From positions 682,001-746,000 of the forward strand of contig OZ242200.1 of NCBI GenBank assembly GCA_965205995.1: a stretch of DNA of 64,000 nucleotides, written 5' to 3'. Shown here piece by piece: positions 19,261 to 28,092 of this stretch. This DNA is from MPNO01 sp965205995 (GTDB lineage Bacteria; Pseudomonadota; Alphaproteobacteria; MPNO01). A program made the position numbers and the translations under genes. The notes under the pieces were generated by a model. The model saw nothing but the letters and a program-made list of their open reading frames with translations, had not been told where the DNA came from and ran no database searches. Within the stretch, counting starts at the first letter, position 1, and each line of letters opens with the position of its first letter.

Positions 19261-20298
19261 TCAGACGCGCATCGCGGATTGGAGCTGCCGAAACGCGCCG
19301 AGCACGACCTGCTTGCGGTCGAGACTGACGCTTTCCGCTTGGTCGATGAGCCGCGCACACTTCTCCCATAGCTCGGCGAGGCGATCAAGCCCGGCGCGGT
19401 CGACGATCCTGGCGGCGGCCTCGGTTTCGCCGCCGACGACCTCGCCGCCGGAAAGCCCGCCATCCGCGCCCGCCCGCGCGACGCGGGCGATCCACCAGAG
19501 GAAGAGCTGCATCGCGGTGCGATAGGCCGCCTCCGCGTCGCGCTTGGCGAGGCGGTCGGCGAATTCGTGCAGCGCCGGCACGTCCATTTCGGGCAGCGCG
19601 GCGGCGAACCCGACCACCGAATCCAGCAGCGCGAGCCCTCCCCCCTCAAGCAACGCCATGGCGCGTCCCGGGCTGCCATTGGCGATCGCGAGCAGCTTCT
19701 GGAGATCGTCCGTCCGCGCCCCGATACGCCCCAGGATTTCGGTCATCGCGGGGTCGGAGACCCGGCGGAGCGGCAGCCGGCAGCAGCGCGAGCGAATCGT
19801 CGGCAACAATCGCCAGGGAGAATGGGAAACAAGCAGGATCAGTACGTTGTCCGACGGTTCTTCGAGTATTTTTAGAAGCGCGTTGGCGGCGTTGGCGTTG
19901 AGCTCGTCGGCGCTGTCGACGATCAGCACCCGCCACGCCCCCTCGCCCGCGGTCAAATGGAGGAAATCGCCGGCGGCGCGTACCGCTTTCACCCCGATCA
20001 CGGTTTTCGGCCCCTCCTCCTGGAGGTCCCGCGCAAGCGTGAGAAGATCGGAGTGACCGCCCGAGGCGACACGGCGAAACACCGGATGGTCCTCGGCGAG
20101 CGCGAGGGAAGCGCCGTCCCCGCCGGAAAGAACGAAACGCGCGATCCGGTAGGCGAGCGTCGCCTTGCCGACACCGTCCGGCCCGGTAATCAGCCATGCA
20201 TGCGGGACCCGGCCGGCGCGCCAGGCCGACAGGAAAACCGCTTCTTCCTGCTCGTGGCCGAAAAGAACGGAATTGTCGCGCGGGTGCAGTCCCGTCAT
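19261..20298 (-). CDS. holB: DNA polymerase III delta-prime subunit
   Basis: Clamp-loader subunit. The 345-residue protein starts MTGLHPRDNSVLFGHEQEEA and has the P-loop GPDGVGKATLAYRIARF near residue 43, then the SRC-type region IRSRCCRLPL. The zinc-binding CxnCxxCxxC of the gamma subunit is absent, as expected for delta-prime. Its ATG overlaps the tmk stop by 4 bases, so the two are translationally coupled. Confidence 0.93.
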   Translation of the reverse strand: MTGLHPRDNSVLFGHEQEEAVFLSAWRAGRVPHAWLITGPDGVGKATLAYRIARFVLSGGDGASLALAEDHPVFRRVASGGHSDLLTLARDLQEEGPKTVIGVKAVRAAGDFLHLTAGEGAWRVLIVDSADELNANAANALLKILEEPSDNVLILLVSHSPWRLLPTIRSRCCRLPLRRVSDPAMTEILGRIGARTDDLQKLLAIANGSPGRAMALLEGGGLALLDSVVGFAAALPEMDVPALHEFADRLAKRDAEAAYRTAMQLFLWWIARVARAGADGGLSGGEVVGGETEAAARIVDRAGLDRLAELWEKCARLIDQAESVSLDRKQVVLGAFRQLQSAMRV

Positions 20299-20948
20299 TT
20301 GCGTTCCGTCCGTCCCGCCATTTCCTCGAACCGCTTCGCGACCTCGGCGAGCACCGCCCCGGCGACCCGGTCCTCCGCGGGGGCCGCGTCCAGCACGACG
20401 CATCGCCCGGGCGCGCCGGCGGCGATCGCGAGGAAGCCTTCCCGCACCCTCCGATGATAGTCGAGCGGCTGGCTCTCGTACCGGTCCTGCGCGGCCGAGC
20501 GGGTTCGGGTGCGCTCGAGCCCCAACTCCGGATCGATATCGAGAATCAGCGTGAGGTCGGGCCGGAACCCGCCCAGCGCGGCCTCCGCGATCGACCGGAT
20601 CAACGCGGTCGAAGCGCCGGCGCCGTAGCCCTGATAGGCGAGGGTCGAATCGGCGAACCGGTCGCAGACCACGGTGCGGCCCGCGGCAAGCGCGGGCTCG
20701 ACCGTCTTCGCGACATTTTCCACCCGCCCGGCGAAGTAGAGCAGGACCTCGGTCGCCGGCTCCCACCCCGCCTCGCCGGGATCGAGCAGCAGCGCGCGGA
20801 TCCGCTCCGCTTCAGGCGTGCCGCCGGGCTCCCGCGTGACCATGGTGGCGATGCCGCGCGCCTCGAGGGTCAGGGCGAGCCGGGCCGTCTGGGTCGACTT
20901 CCCTGCCCCCTCGCCGCCCTCGATGGTGATGAAGCGGCCCCGTCTCAC
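20295..20948 (-). CDS. tmk: Thymidylate kinase
   Basis: Phosphorylates dTMP to dTDP. The P-loop FITIEGGEGAGKSTQT is at residues about 5-20, the DR(F/Y)xxS motif is CDRFADSTLAYQGYG, and the LID RTRSAAQDRYESQ follows. The best start is the GTG at 20948, which gives the usual short VRRGRFI N-terminus; an ATG-started longer frame would run into rlpA. Length is then 217 residues. Confidence 0.93.
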   Translation of the reverse strand: MRRGRFITIEGGEGAGKSTQTARLALTLEARGIATMVTREPGGTPEAERIRALLLDPGEAGWEPATEVLLYFAGRVENVAKTVEPALAAGRTVVCDRFADSTLAYQGYGAGASTALIRSIAEAALGGFRPDLTLILDIDPELGLERTRTRSAAQDRYESQPLDYHRRVREGFLAIAAGAPGRCVVLDAAPAEDRVAGAVLAEVAKRFEEMAGRTERK

Positions 20949-20970
20949 GCGGTTCTGCGGCGCATGCGGG

Positions 20971-21849
20971 TCAATCCGACACGATCTTGGCGTCGGCGCG
21001 GCTCCTGGCCGACACAAGGCCCAACAGGCTCCGGGCCTGGGCTATGTCGGCATAGGGGCCGAGCAGGACGCGGTAGAGCAGCGGCCCTTCGCCGCGCGGC
21101 GCGATGACGGCGCGGCCGATCGGCGCGAGCGCTGCTTTCAGCTTGTTTGCGTTCTCCTTGTTCAGGAAGGCGCCGGCCTGGATATAGACGCGCTCGATCG
21201 CCGCGCCCGGGGCCGACAGGGAAGCCGTCTCGACCGTCCCCGTGCGCTTCGGCAGGGGCTCGAACACGACGCCGTCCGGTTGCCTGGCCATCGAGGACGG
21301 GCGCGGCGTCACCTTGGCGACGGCCGCCAGGCGCCGGCTTTCCTCGGGCATGATGCGGACCCGGACGCGCGCCGTGCCCTTGTAGCGGAAGCCCAGAAGC
21401 TGGGCGCCGCGGCGCGACATGTCGATGATGCGACCGCGCACGAACGGGCCGCGGTCGTTGACGCGAACCGCGAGCGAGCGCCCGTTGTCCAGATTGCTGA
21501 CCCGCACCATGGAGGGCATCGGCAATGTCAGATGCGCGGCGGACACCGCGTTCATGTCGAAAAACTCGCCATTCGCGGTGCGCTTGCCATGAAACTTGGG
21601 CCCGTACCAGGACGCGATTCCGGTCTCGTCGTAATTCTCGTCGACCCTCGGCCGGTAGGTGACGCCGTCTATATCGTAGGGCTCCCCGATCTTGTAGGTC
21701 CCCTCCTGGGGCGGCGGGGCGACAAACGCCTTCTTGCGATCGCTGCTTCCGCAAGCCGCGACGGCCAGGACGGCGACCGAAACCGGGATGACGCGAAGGC
21801 AGCGCCGAAACCGGTCAAGCGCCGGGATCTGTGTGCGGCCCGGGTCCAT
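20971..21849 (-). CDS. rlpA: RlpA family septal/lytic lipoprotein with SPOR domain
   Basis: Outer-membrane lipoprotein that cleaves naked glycan strands at division sites in well-studied members. A signal peptide ends in a lipobox LAVAACGSS (Cys near residue 33). The double-psi beta-barrel domain is seen as GIASWYGPKFHGKRTANGE through VRVNDRGPFVRGRIIDMS, including the conserved Asp. A C-terminal SPOR domain (VYIQAGAFLNKENANKLK onward) would bind peptidoglycan. It is just downstream of an MltB-type transglycosylase, so the pair probably serves cell-wall turnover. Confidence 0.93.
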   Translation of the reverse strand: MDPGRTQIPALDRFRRCLRVIPVSVAVLAVAACGSSDRKKAFVAPPPQEGTYKIGEPYDIDGVTYRPRVDENYDETGIASWYGPKFHGKRTANGEFFDMNAVSAAHLTLPMPSMVRVSNLDNGRSLAVRVNDRGPFVRGRIIDMSRRGAQLLGFRYKGTARVRVRIMPEESRRLAAVAKVTPRPSSMARQPDGVVFEPLPKRTGTVETASLSAPGAAIERVYIQAGAFLNKENANKLKAALAPIGRAVIAPRGEGPLLYRVLLGPYADIAQARSLLGLVSARSRADAKIVSD

Positions 21850-21861
21850 CGACCCTCGCTT

Positions 21862-22851
21862 CTAGCGCTCGGCGATGCGGTCGGCAAGGGTGCCCACCGC
21901 GGTCGCGAACAGGTTCGACCGATTCCAGCGGAGGATCGCGCGGAAGTTGTCGTAGACCACATAGGCCGGCCCGTTCGCGCCGCCCGGCAGCAGGATGGAG
22001 GATTGCAGGTTGCGGGTGGGCAAGTCGCTTCCGTCGGGCCTGCGAACGCCGAGACGCTGCCAGTCGCGCAGCCCTTTCCGGATCTTGGGCCCGATCAGCG
22101 CCCGATCGAAGTTTTCGGGCAAGCGCACCCTCCGCCCCCAGGTCTGGTCGCCGCGCCAGCCGACATTGCTCAGATAGTTGGCGCTGGATGCAAAGATGTC
22201 GGCATGGGTGCGCCAGATGTCGCGCCGCCCGTCGCCGTTGTGATCCACCGCGAAGCGCAGGAACGAGGACGGCATGAACTGGTTTTGCCCCATCGCGCCG
22301 GCCCAGGAGCCCATCATGCTCTTCGCCGTGATATGGCCCTGATCGACGATCGTCAGGGCATCGAACAATTCCTTGCGGAAATAGGCCGAGCGCCGCCCGT
22401 CATAGGCGAGCGAGGCCAGCGCCGGGACCACCGAAAAGCCGCCGAGGAACCGCCCGAAATCGGTCTCGATGCCCCAGAGCGCGACGATGAAGCGGGGCTG
22501 TACGTTGTACTTGGCCGAAACCGCCCGGAGGATGTCCCGGTGTTCGGCAAACCGCGCCCTGCCCGTCTCGATCCGCCCCTTGGAGACCGCGCGCGCCAGA
22601 TACCCTTCGAGGGTGAGCTTGAATTCCGGCTGCTTGCGGTCCAACTCGACCACGCGCGCGATCGGGCGGATGTCCGAGAGCGCGGATTCGATCGTCGCTT
22701 CCTTGAGGCCGCGTTCGCGGGCTTCCTTGCGGACGCCTTCGAGCCAGGTCTCGAAATCGGCCGCCGCGGCAGCGGCCGCGCCGGCGAGCGCGAGCGCAAT
22801 GCAGACAACGCCGCTAAAAAGATGCGGTCGCCAAGCTGTTCGATCTGGCAT
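21862..22851 (-). CDS. mltB: MltB-family lytic murein transglycosylase
   Basis: Periplasmic enzyme that cleaves peptidoglycan with formation of anhydromuropeptides. The 329 residues begin with a signal peptide (about 1-31; no lipobox, so probably soluble or processed at AAADFE). The catalytic Glu is in IVALWGIETDFGRFLGGF, and GSWAGAMGQNQFMPSSF and VDHNGDGRRDIW are family motifs. No C-terminal peptidoglycan-binding domain is seen. It lies 12 bases before rlpA in the same operon and diverges from the ABC exporter. Confidence 0.92.
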   Translation of the reverse strand: MPDRTAWRPHLFSGVVCIALALAGAAAAAAADFETWLEGVRKEARERGLKEATIESALSDIRPIARVVELDRKQPEFKLTLEGYLARAVSKGRIETGRARFAEHRDILRAVSAKYNVQPRFIVALWGIETDFGRFLGGFSVVPALASLAYDGRRSAYFRKELFDALTIVDQGHITAKSMMGSWAGAMGQNQFMPSSFLRFAVDHNGDGRRDIWRTHADIFASSANYLSNVGWRGDQTWGRRVRLPENFDRALIGPKIRKGLRDWQRLGVRRPDGSDLPTRNLQSSILLPGGANGPAYVVYDNFRAILRWNRSNLFATAVGTLADRIAER

Positions 22852-22969
22852 CGGCCCCTCTCCAGATTGCTGACGAGGCTGGGAGCCGGGACGTTAGTGC
22901 CACAGGATCGCACGACTCAGCAACGAAGTTCCTGCCCCCGTGCTGGCCAGCGCGATGGCACGGCTCTAT

Positions 22970-24880
22970 ATGAGCGGACATGGGCGAGATGCAAGTAAAC
23001 GCGCCGTGACCGAGGCCGAGCGGACCGGAGCGGGCCGCAAGCTGGAGGACGGTTTCGAGTGGGGCGCGCTCGCTTCCCTCCTCCCTTATCTCTGGCCGAG
23101 GGGCGAAATCGAGATCAAGCTGCGGGTGGCGGCGGCGCTCGCCTTCCTCGCGCTCGCCAAGATCGCGACGGTCTATATCCCGTTTCTCTACAAGGAAGCG
23201 GTGGACGTCCTCGGCGCCGATGGCGAGGCCCTGGTGGTGGTGCCGGTCGGCGTGATCCTCGGCTACGGCGTCGCCCGGCTGCTGGCCACCGCCTTCGGCG
23301 AGCTCCGGGACGCGGTCTTCGCCAAGGTCGGCCAGCGCGCGATCCGCAAGGTCGCGCTGGCCACCTTCCGCCATTTGCACGGCCTGGCGCTCCGCTTCCA
23401 TCTCGACCGCCAGACCGGCGGGCTGTCGCGGGCGATCGAGCGCGGCACCAAGTCGATCGATTTCCTGCTGCGCTTCGCGCTGTTCAACATCCTGCCCACG
23501 CTGCTCGAACTCGCCATGGTCTGCGGCATCCTGTGGACCCTGTTCAATGTCTGGTTCGCGCTGGTGACGCTGGGGACCATCGCCGGCTTCATCGCCTACA
23601 CGATGATCGTCACCGAATGGCGCCTGAAATACCGCAGGCGCATGAACGAGAGCGACCAGGAGGCGAACACGCGGGCGATCGACAGCCTGCTGAACTACGA
23701 GACCGTCAAGTATTTCGGCAATGAGGGCTATGAGGCGAGCCGCTTCGACGGCGCGCTCCGACGCTACGAGCGGGCGGCGGTGACCAGCAACGCCTCGCTG
23801 TCGCTGCTCAACATCGGACAGGCTCTCATCGTCGGCTGCGGCCTGTCCGGGATGATGCTGATGGCGGGCTACGGCGTGGCCGGGGGAACCATGACCCTCG
23901 GCGACTTCGTGATGGTCAACACCTATTTGATCCAGCTTTATTTGCCGCTCAACTATCTCGGGTTCGTGTATCGCGAGATCAAGCAGTCGCTGACCGACAT
24001 GGAGGCGATGTTCTACCTGCTCGACGTCGAGGCCGAAATCGAGGACACGCCAGAGGCCCCGCCGCTCGCCGACGGCCCGGGCGAGATCGTGTTCAGCGGC
24101 GTTTGCTTCGGATACGACCCCCGGCGCCGGATCCTGCACGATGTGAGCTTTGCCGTGCCCGCCGGGCGGCGGACCGCGATCGTCGGGCCGACGGGAGCCG
24201 GAAAATCGACGCTGTCGCGCCTGATCTACCGCTTCTACGACGTGACCGGGGGCGTCATTGCCATCGACGGCCAGGACATCAGGACCGTCACCCAGGCGAG
24301 CGTCCGGGCGGCGATCGGGATCGTCCCGCAGGACACCGTCCTGTTCAACGATACCGTCTATTACAACATCGCCTACGGGCGGCCGGATGCGACGCCGGGC
24401 GAGGTCGAGGCGGCGGCGCGCACGGCCGCGATCCACGACCAGATCATGGCGATGCCCGACGGCTACCAGACCCTCGTCGGGGAGCGCGGCCTCAAGCTGT
24501 CGGGCGGCGAGAAGCAGCGCGTGGCGATCGCGAGGACCATCCTCAAGCGTCCCCGCATCCTGATGTTCGACGAGGCCACCTCGGCGCTCGACACCCGCAC
24601 CGAGCGCGAGATCCAGGTCGCGCTGAAGGAAATTTCCAGGGACCGCACGACGCTGGTGATCGCCCATCGGCTTTCCACCGTCGTCGATGCCGATGAGATC
24701 CTGGTTCTGGAGCAAGGGCGTATCGCCGAGCGCGGCACCCACGCCGTCCTGTTGGCGAATGACGGCACCTATGCGCAGATGTGGGCTCGGCAACAGGAGG
24801 CGGGCGAAGATATTCCGCCGCCGTTGTCAGACCGCCCGGCGGGCGCCAGTATGGCGTCCCTGAAACTGCGCAGCCCATGA
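22970..24880 (+). CDS. Atm1/HMT1-type ABC exporter (half-transporter, permease plus ATPase)
   Basis: Membrane exporter fused to its ATPase, about 636 residues. The N-terminal permease has six hydrophobic segments. The ATPase has Walker A GPTGAGKSTLSRL, signature LSGGEKQRVAIARTI, Walker B RILMFDEATSALD and the switch His in VIAHRLSTV. The overall sequence, with IPFLYKEAVD early and SLLNYETVKYFGNEGYE in the coupling region, is of the Atm1/ABCB7 type that exports glutathione-linked or metal-linked compounds. Several in-frame starts exist (GTG 22940, ATG 22955, ATG 22970); none has a strong ribosome site. It overlaps the next gene by 4 bases. Confidence 0.9.
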   Translation: MSGHGRDASKRAVTEAERTGAGRKLEDGFEWGALASLLPYLWPRGEIEIKLRVAAALAFLALAKIATVYIPFLYKEAVDVLGADGEALVVVPVGVILGYGVARLLATAFGELRDAVFAKVGQRAIRKVALATFRHLHGLALRFHLDRQTGGLSRAIERGTKSIDFLLRFALFNILPTLLELAMVCGILWTLFNVWFALVTLGTIAGFIAYTMIVTEWRLKYRRRMNESDQEANTRAIDSLLNYETVKYFGNEGYEASRFDGALRRYERAAVTSNASLSLLNIGQALIVGCGLSGMMLMAGYGVAGGTMTLGDFVMVNTYLIQLYLPLNYLGFVYREIKQSLTDMEAMFYLLDVEAEIEDTPEAPPLADGPGEIVFSGVCFGYDPRRRILHDVSFAVPAGRRTAIVGPTGAGKSTLSRLIYRFYDVTGGVIAIDGQDIRTVTQASVRAAIGIVPQDTVLFNDTVYYNIAYGRPDATPGEVEAAARTAAIHDQIMAMPDGYQTLVGERGLKLSGGEKQRVAIARTILKRPRILMFDEATSALDTRTEREIQVALKEISRDRTTLVIAHRLSTVVDADEILVLEQGRIAERGTHAVLLANDGTYAQMWARQQEAGEDIPPPLSDRPAGASMASLKLRSP

Positions 24881-25704
24881 CCCGGCCTTCGGAAACCACC
24901 ATCGAAGAGCTCGCCCGGCAGATCGGCGACGGCTGCCTGCTCGCGCTGCCCAAGCCGGAGGCGGGCACCTCGATGGCGGCAGTGCGGGCGCTGGTCCGGC
25001 GCGGCGCCAGGGATTTGCGGCTCTGGTGCCTGCCCTCGGCGGGGCTGCAGGTCGACCTCCTGATCGGCGCGGGCTGCGTCGCCTCGATCGAGTGCAGCGG
25101 CGTCTCGCTCGGCGAGTTCGGCGCCGCGCCCCGGTTCCGCCGGGCGGCGGAGAGCGGCAGCCTCCGCATCGTCGACACGACCTGCCAGGCGATGTACGCC
25201 GCGGTCCAGGCAGGCGAGAAGGGCATGCCGTTCGTCGCGCTGCGCGGCATCATAGGCTCCGACATCCTCGCCCATCGCGACGACTGGCGGGTGATGCAGA
25301 ACCCGTTCGCGCCCGGCGAGGACCCGGTCGTCGTGCTGCCGGCGGTGCGCCCCGACGTCGCGCTGATCCATGCGCGGCTGCGGGATTCGAACGGCAATCT
25401 CTGGGTCGGCAACGCGCGCGAGGCGGTCGTGCTCGCCCATGCCGCGAAAACTTCGGTCGCGACCTTCGAGGCGCATTACGACGGCAATCTGCTCGACGAC
25501 GAACGCATGACCGCCGGCACCATCGCGCCGATCTATGTCGAGGCCTCGGCCCACGCGCCGCGCGGCGCCTGGCCCCTCGCCCTGCCCGGCGCCTATGCGG
25601 CCGACCGGCAACAGCTCGCCGAATACGCCGCCGCCGCCGCGACCGAGGACGGCTTCAAGTCCTGGCTCGACCGGCATGTGCTGGGTGTCGGCGAAGCCGC
25701 GTGA
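24877..25704 (+). CDS. CoA-transferase subunit A (glutaconate/3-oxoacid type)
   Basis: Alpha subunit of a family I CoA-transferase, 275 residues. It shows the subunit A sequence GARDLRLWCLPSAGLQVDLLIGAGCVASIECSGVSLGEFG (residues about 43-83, with breaks) and the conserved NLWVGNAREAVVLAHAA. The glycine-rich N-terminal loop is atypical (LPKPEAGTSMAAVRAL). The catalytic Glu of the family belongs to subunit B. The ATG overlaps the ABC exporter stop, so the gene is co-translated with it, an odd pairing that may reflect export or handling of the same compound. Confidence 0.85.
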   Translation: MTRPSETTIEELARQIGDGCLLALPKPEAGTSMAAVRALVRRGARDLRLWCLPSAGLQVDLLIGAGCVASIECSGVSLGEFGAAPRFRRAAESGSLRIVDTTCQAMYAAVQAGEKGMPFVALRGIIGSDILAHRDDWRVMQNPFAPGEDPVVVLPAVRPDVALIHARLRDSNGNLWVGNAREAVVLAHAAKTSVATFEAHYDGNLLDDERMTAGTIAPIYVEASAHAPRGAWPLALPGAYAADRQQLAEYAAAAATEDGFKSWLDRHVLGVGEAA

Positions 25705-26435
25705 GCGCGCCGCCGACGCAGGACGAATTTCTCGCCTGCGTGCTCGCGCGGACGATCGAGGGGCTGCGCAACGTCGCCGTCGGCACCAACTCGCCGGTGG
25801 CGGCGACGGCGGCGCTGCTGGTCGAGGCCGAAAGCGACGGCCGCAGCCGGGCCAGCATCCTCGGCAGCCGCCGCCACAACCCGTTCAACGACGGCGGCAG
25901 CGAGATCCACGACCGCGCCGCGCAGGGGCGCATCGACGCCTTCTTCCTGGGCGGCGGCCAGATCGACGGCGAAGGCAACATCAACCTCGTCGGCACCGGG
26001 CCCTATCCCGAGGTAAATACCCGTTTTCCAGGAAGTTACGGATCGGCCTTCCTCTATTTTCTCATTCCGCGCGTGATCCTCTTCCGCGAGGAGCACAGCC
26101 GCCGGGTGCTGGTGCCCAAGGTCGATTTCATCAGCGCGCCGGGGACCAGCCCGGCCGCAATCCACCGCACCGGCGGCCCCCACGCCCTGGTCACCCGGCT
26201 CTGCGTGATGGCGTTCGACCGGGATGCGGGCGGGTTCCGCCTGCAAAGCCTGCATCCGGGGGTAGAGTTGGCGGAAATCCGGGAGGCGACCGGCTTCGCC
26301 TTCGACATCCCTCGGCACGTGCCGCGCACCCCCCCTCCCGAACCCGGCCGGCTGGCGTTGATCCGCGAAGTCGTGCGCGAGCGGGTGGCGGAGACCTACC
26401 CCGAATTCGCGGCGACCCGGATTGCTTCCGGCTGA
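25701..26435 (+). CDS. CoA-transferase subunit B
   Basis: Beta subunit, 244 residues, starting at a GTG that overlaps the subunit A stop (GTGA). A conserved middle GRIDAFFLGGGQIDGEGNIN and a later region VDFISAPGTSPAAIHRTGG resemble glutaconate CoA-transferase subunit B and the IpdB-type proteins. The usual catalytic Glu motif (EXG) is not obvious in this sequence, a feature also found in the IpdAB hydrolases that open rings of steroid intermediates; activity as a transferase is therefore uncertain. Confidence 0.84.
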   Translation: MSAPPTQDEFLACVLARTIEGLRNVAVGTNSPVAATAALLVEAESDGRSRASILGSRRHNPFNDGGSEIHDRAAQGRIDAFFLGGGQIDGEGNINLVGTGPYPEVNTRFPGSYGSAFLYFLIPRVILFREEHSRRVLVPKVDFISAPGTSPAAIHRTGGPHALVTRLCVMAFDRDAGGFRLQSLHPGVELAEIREATGFAFDIPRHVPRTPPPEPGRLALIREVVRERVAETYPEFAATRIASG

Positions 26436-26472
26436 GTGCGGCGAACGGCGACGAACGGGAGCCGTGGTGGGA

Positions 26473-26904
26473 TCACGCCCCACCCTCGTCGATCTTGCCG
26501 GAGACGGCGGCAAGGGCCCGGTCGAATGTCTTGATGTCGCCGACGCCGCGCCGCCGGCAGCAAGCCAGGTGGCAGAGACCGCGGCCGCCGAGGCTCGGGA
26601 ACCGGTCGCGAAGCTGACGCGCCAGCGTCACGTCTTCGTAAGTCAACGGCCAGACATCGGCTTCGCAGCGTTCGATCAACATCAGCGCCGCGTCGAGCGT
26701 CGCCGTCCTCCCGACCCCGAGATAGACATGCAGGAGTTCCTGCACCACCTCGGCCGAGGTGACGAGCGGGATCCGATCGCGGCTGCAGGCGGCAAAGAAG
26801 GTTCGCGCCGGGGCACGGAGCGGATGCGGCCGGCCGACCGCGTAGATGAAGACGTCGGTGTCGACGAAGATCACGCGCCGGGCGATCAATCGACGTTTCT
26901 CCAT
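26473..26904 (-). CDS. PIN-domain protein (VapC-like), no antitoxin partner
   Basis: Small putative ribonuclease of 143 residues. The first catalytic Asp is in VIFVDTDVFIYAVG, the Glu in AEVVQELLHVYL, and a last Asp in IKTFDRALA. The usual third acidic residue (ARDxxH motif) is replaced: the matching stretch reads GGRGLCHLACC, with Gly at that place. The shortest start would be a GTG right before VIFVDTD. No small antitoxin gene lies on either side: upstream on the minus strand there are only about 100 bases before the divergent TRAP gene. It may be a decayed or solitary toxin. Confidence 0.75.
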   Translation of the reverse strand: MEKRRLIARRVIFVDTDVFIYAVGRPHPLRAPARTFFAACSRDRIPLVTSAEVVQELLHVYLGVGRTATLDAALMLIERCEADVWPLTYEDVTLARQLRDRFPSLGGRGLCHLACCRRRGVGDIKTFDRALAAVSGKIDEGGA

Positions 26905-27005
26905 CGTGGACGGCCGCGTTTACACGCCCCTGCCGTTACGCGACAATCTCGCGCCCGCGCAATTTTCGCGGGGCCGATTGGCCAATCATCGAGGAGACTG
27001 TCACG

Positions 27006-28028
27006 ATGGGGATCAAACGCTGGATATGCGCGATCGCTCTCGCGCTCCCCGCCTTCGCCCTTCTGGGGGGCGGCGCGCCGGCAATGGCGCAGGGCAAGCA
27101 CGTCATGAAGCTCGCGATCGTGGTCGCGAACGACCCGCTGCACGAGTTCATCAAGGAATACAAGCGCCAGATCGAAATGAAGTCGGGCGGCCGGATCACC
27201 GCCGAGCTCTACCCGTCCGCCCAGCTCGGCAAGATTCCGCGCCTGATCGAGGGGCTGCAGCTCGGGACGGTCGAGTTCTTCGGAACCCCGGCGGGCTTCC
27301 TCAAGGGTGTCGACCCGCGCTTCCAGGTGCTCGAAGTGCCGGGCGTCTTCTCGAGCCCCGAGCACGCCCACAAGACGATCACCGACCCGCGGTTCCGCGA
27401 CAAGTTCCTGAACATGGCGACGGCCAAGGGCGTCAAGGGTGTCAGCATCTGGATGTACGGCCCGACCTCCTACGCCTCGCTTACTCCGGTTCGCAAGCTC
27501 GGCGATTTCAAGGGCATGAAATTCCGGGTGCTGGCCACCAAGGTGGAGACCGAGGTGATGGCCCGTCTCGGGGCGACCGGCATACCGATGCCCTATTCGG
27601 AAACCCTGCCGGCGCTGCAGCGCAAGCTGATCGACGGCATCCGGTCCAACATCACGGTGATGGCGGCGACCAAGCATTTCACCGAAGCCAAGTTCATCAC
27701 CGTGGTGAACGACACCTATATTCCCTGCATCGGCTACGTCTCGATGGCGTTCTACAAAAAGCTGCCGAAGGATCTGCAGCAGGCGGTCGAGGACGCCGGG
27801 AAGGCCGTCGAGAGCTTCATGTTCAAGACCTCCCAGGACTACGGCTCGCGTGCCGAGCAGAAATGGCGCGACGGCGGGGCCGAGGTCATCCGCCTGTCGG
27901 CGGCCGACCATAAGAAGTTCATGGATACGGTTCAGCCAATCGGCGACGACGTGCTTGGCAAGCGCAAGGACACCAAGGAGATGTTCGAGCTGATGAAGAG
28001 CGTCGCGAAGTCGCACGCCGGCAGCTGA
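27006..28028 (+). CDS. TRAP transporter solute-binding protein (DctP family)
   Basis: Periplasmic receptor of a tripartite ATP-independent transporter, 340 residues. A signal peptide is visible (charged start MGIKRW, hydrophobic core, cleavage near PAMAQG). The body has KSGGRITAELYPSAQLGK, the family Arg motif KGMKFRVLATKVE and later the ligand-pocket region. Dicarboxylates and other organic acids are typical ligands. No dctQ or dctM membrane subunit lies nearby, so this is an orphan receptor, or its permease is elsewhere. It leads a run of dehydrogenases, suggesting uptake of their substrate. Confidence 0.9.
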   Translation: MGIKRWICAIALALPAFALLGGGAPAMAQGKHVMKLAIVVANDPLHEFIKEYKRQIEMKSGGRITAELYPSAQLGKIPRLIEGLQLGTVEFFGTPAGFLKGVDPRFQVLEVPGVFSSPEHAHKTITDPRFRDKFLNMATAKGVKGVSIWMYGPTSYASLTPVRKLGDFKGMKFRVLATKVETEVMARLGATGIPMPYSETLPALQRKLIDGIRSNITVMAATKHFTEAKFITVVNDTYIPCIGYVSMAFYKKLPKDLQQAVEDAGKAVESFMFKTSQDYGSRAEQKWRDGGAEVIRLSAADHKKFMDTVQPIGDDVLGKRKDTKEMFELMKSVAKSHAGS

Positions 28029-28042
28029 TGGCGTAACCGGGC

Positions 28043-28070
28043 GGGCCGCCGCCGGCAGCGGCGGCGGCCC
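28043..28070 (+). terminator. Strong GC hairpin between TRAP receptor and dehydrogenase genes
   Basis: An 11-bp perfect stem (GGGCCGCCGCC with GGCGGCGGCCC) and a 6-base loop lie 15 bases after the TRAP gene stop. There is no T-run, only CGCTCTT, so it may be a 3' stabiliser giving more receptor than enzyme mRNA rather than a full terminator. Confidence 0.45.
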
Positions 28071-28092
28071 CGCTCTTCGGGAGGAAGACGTC

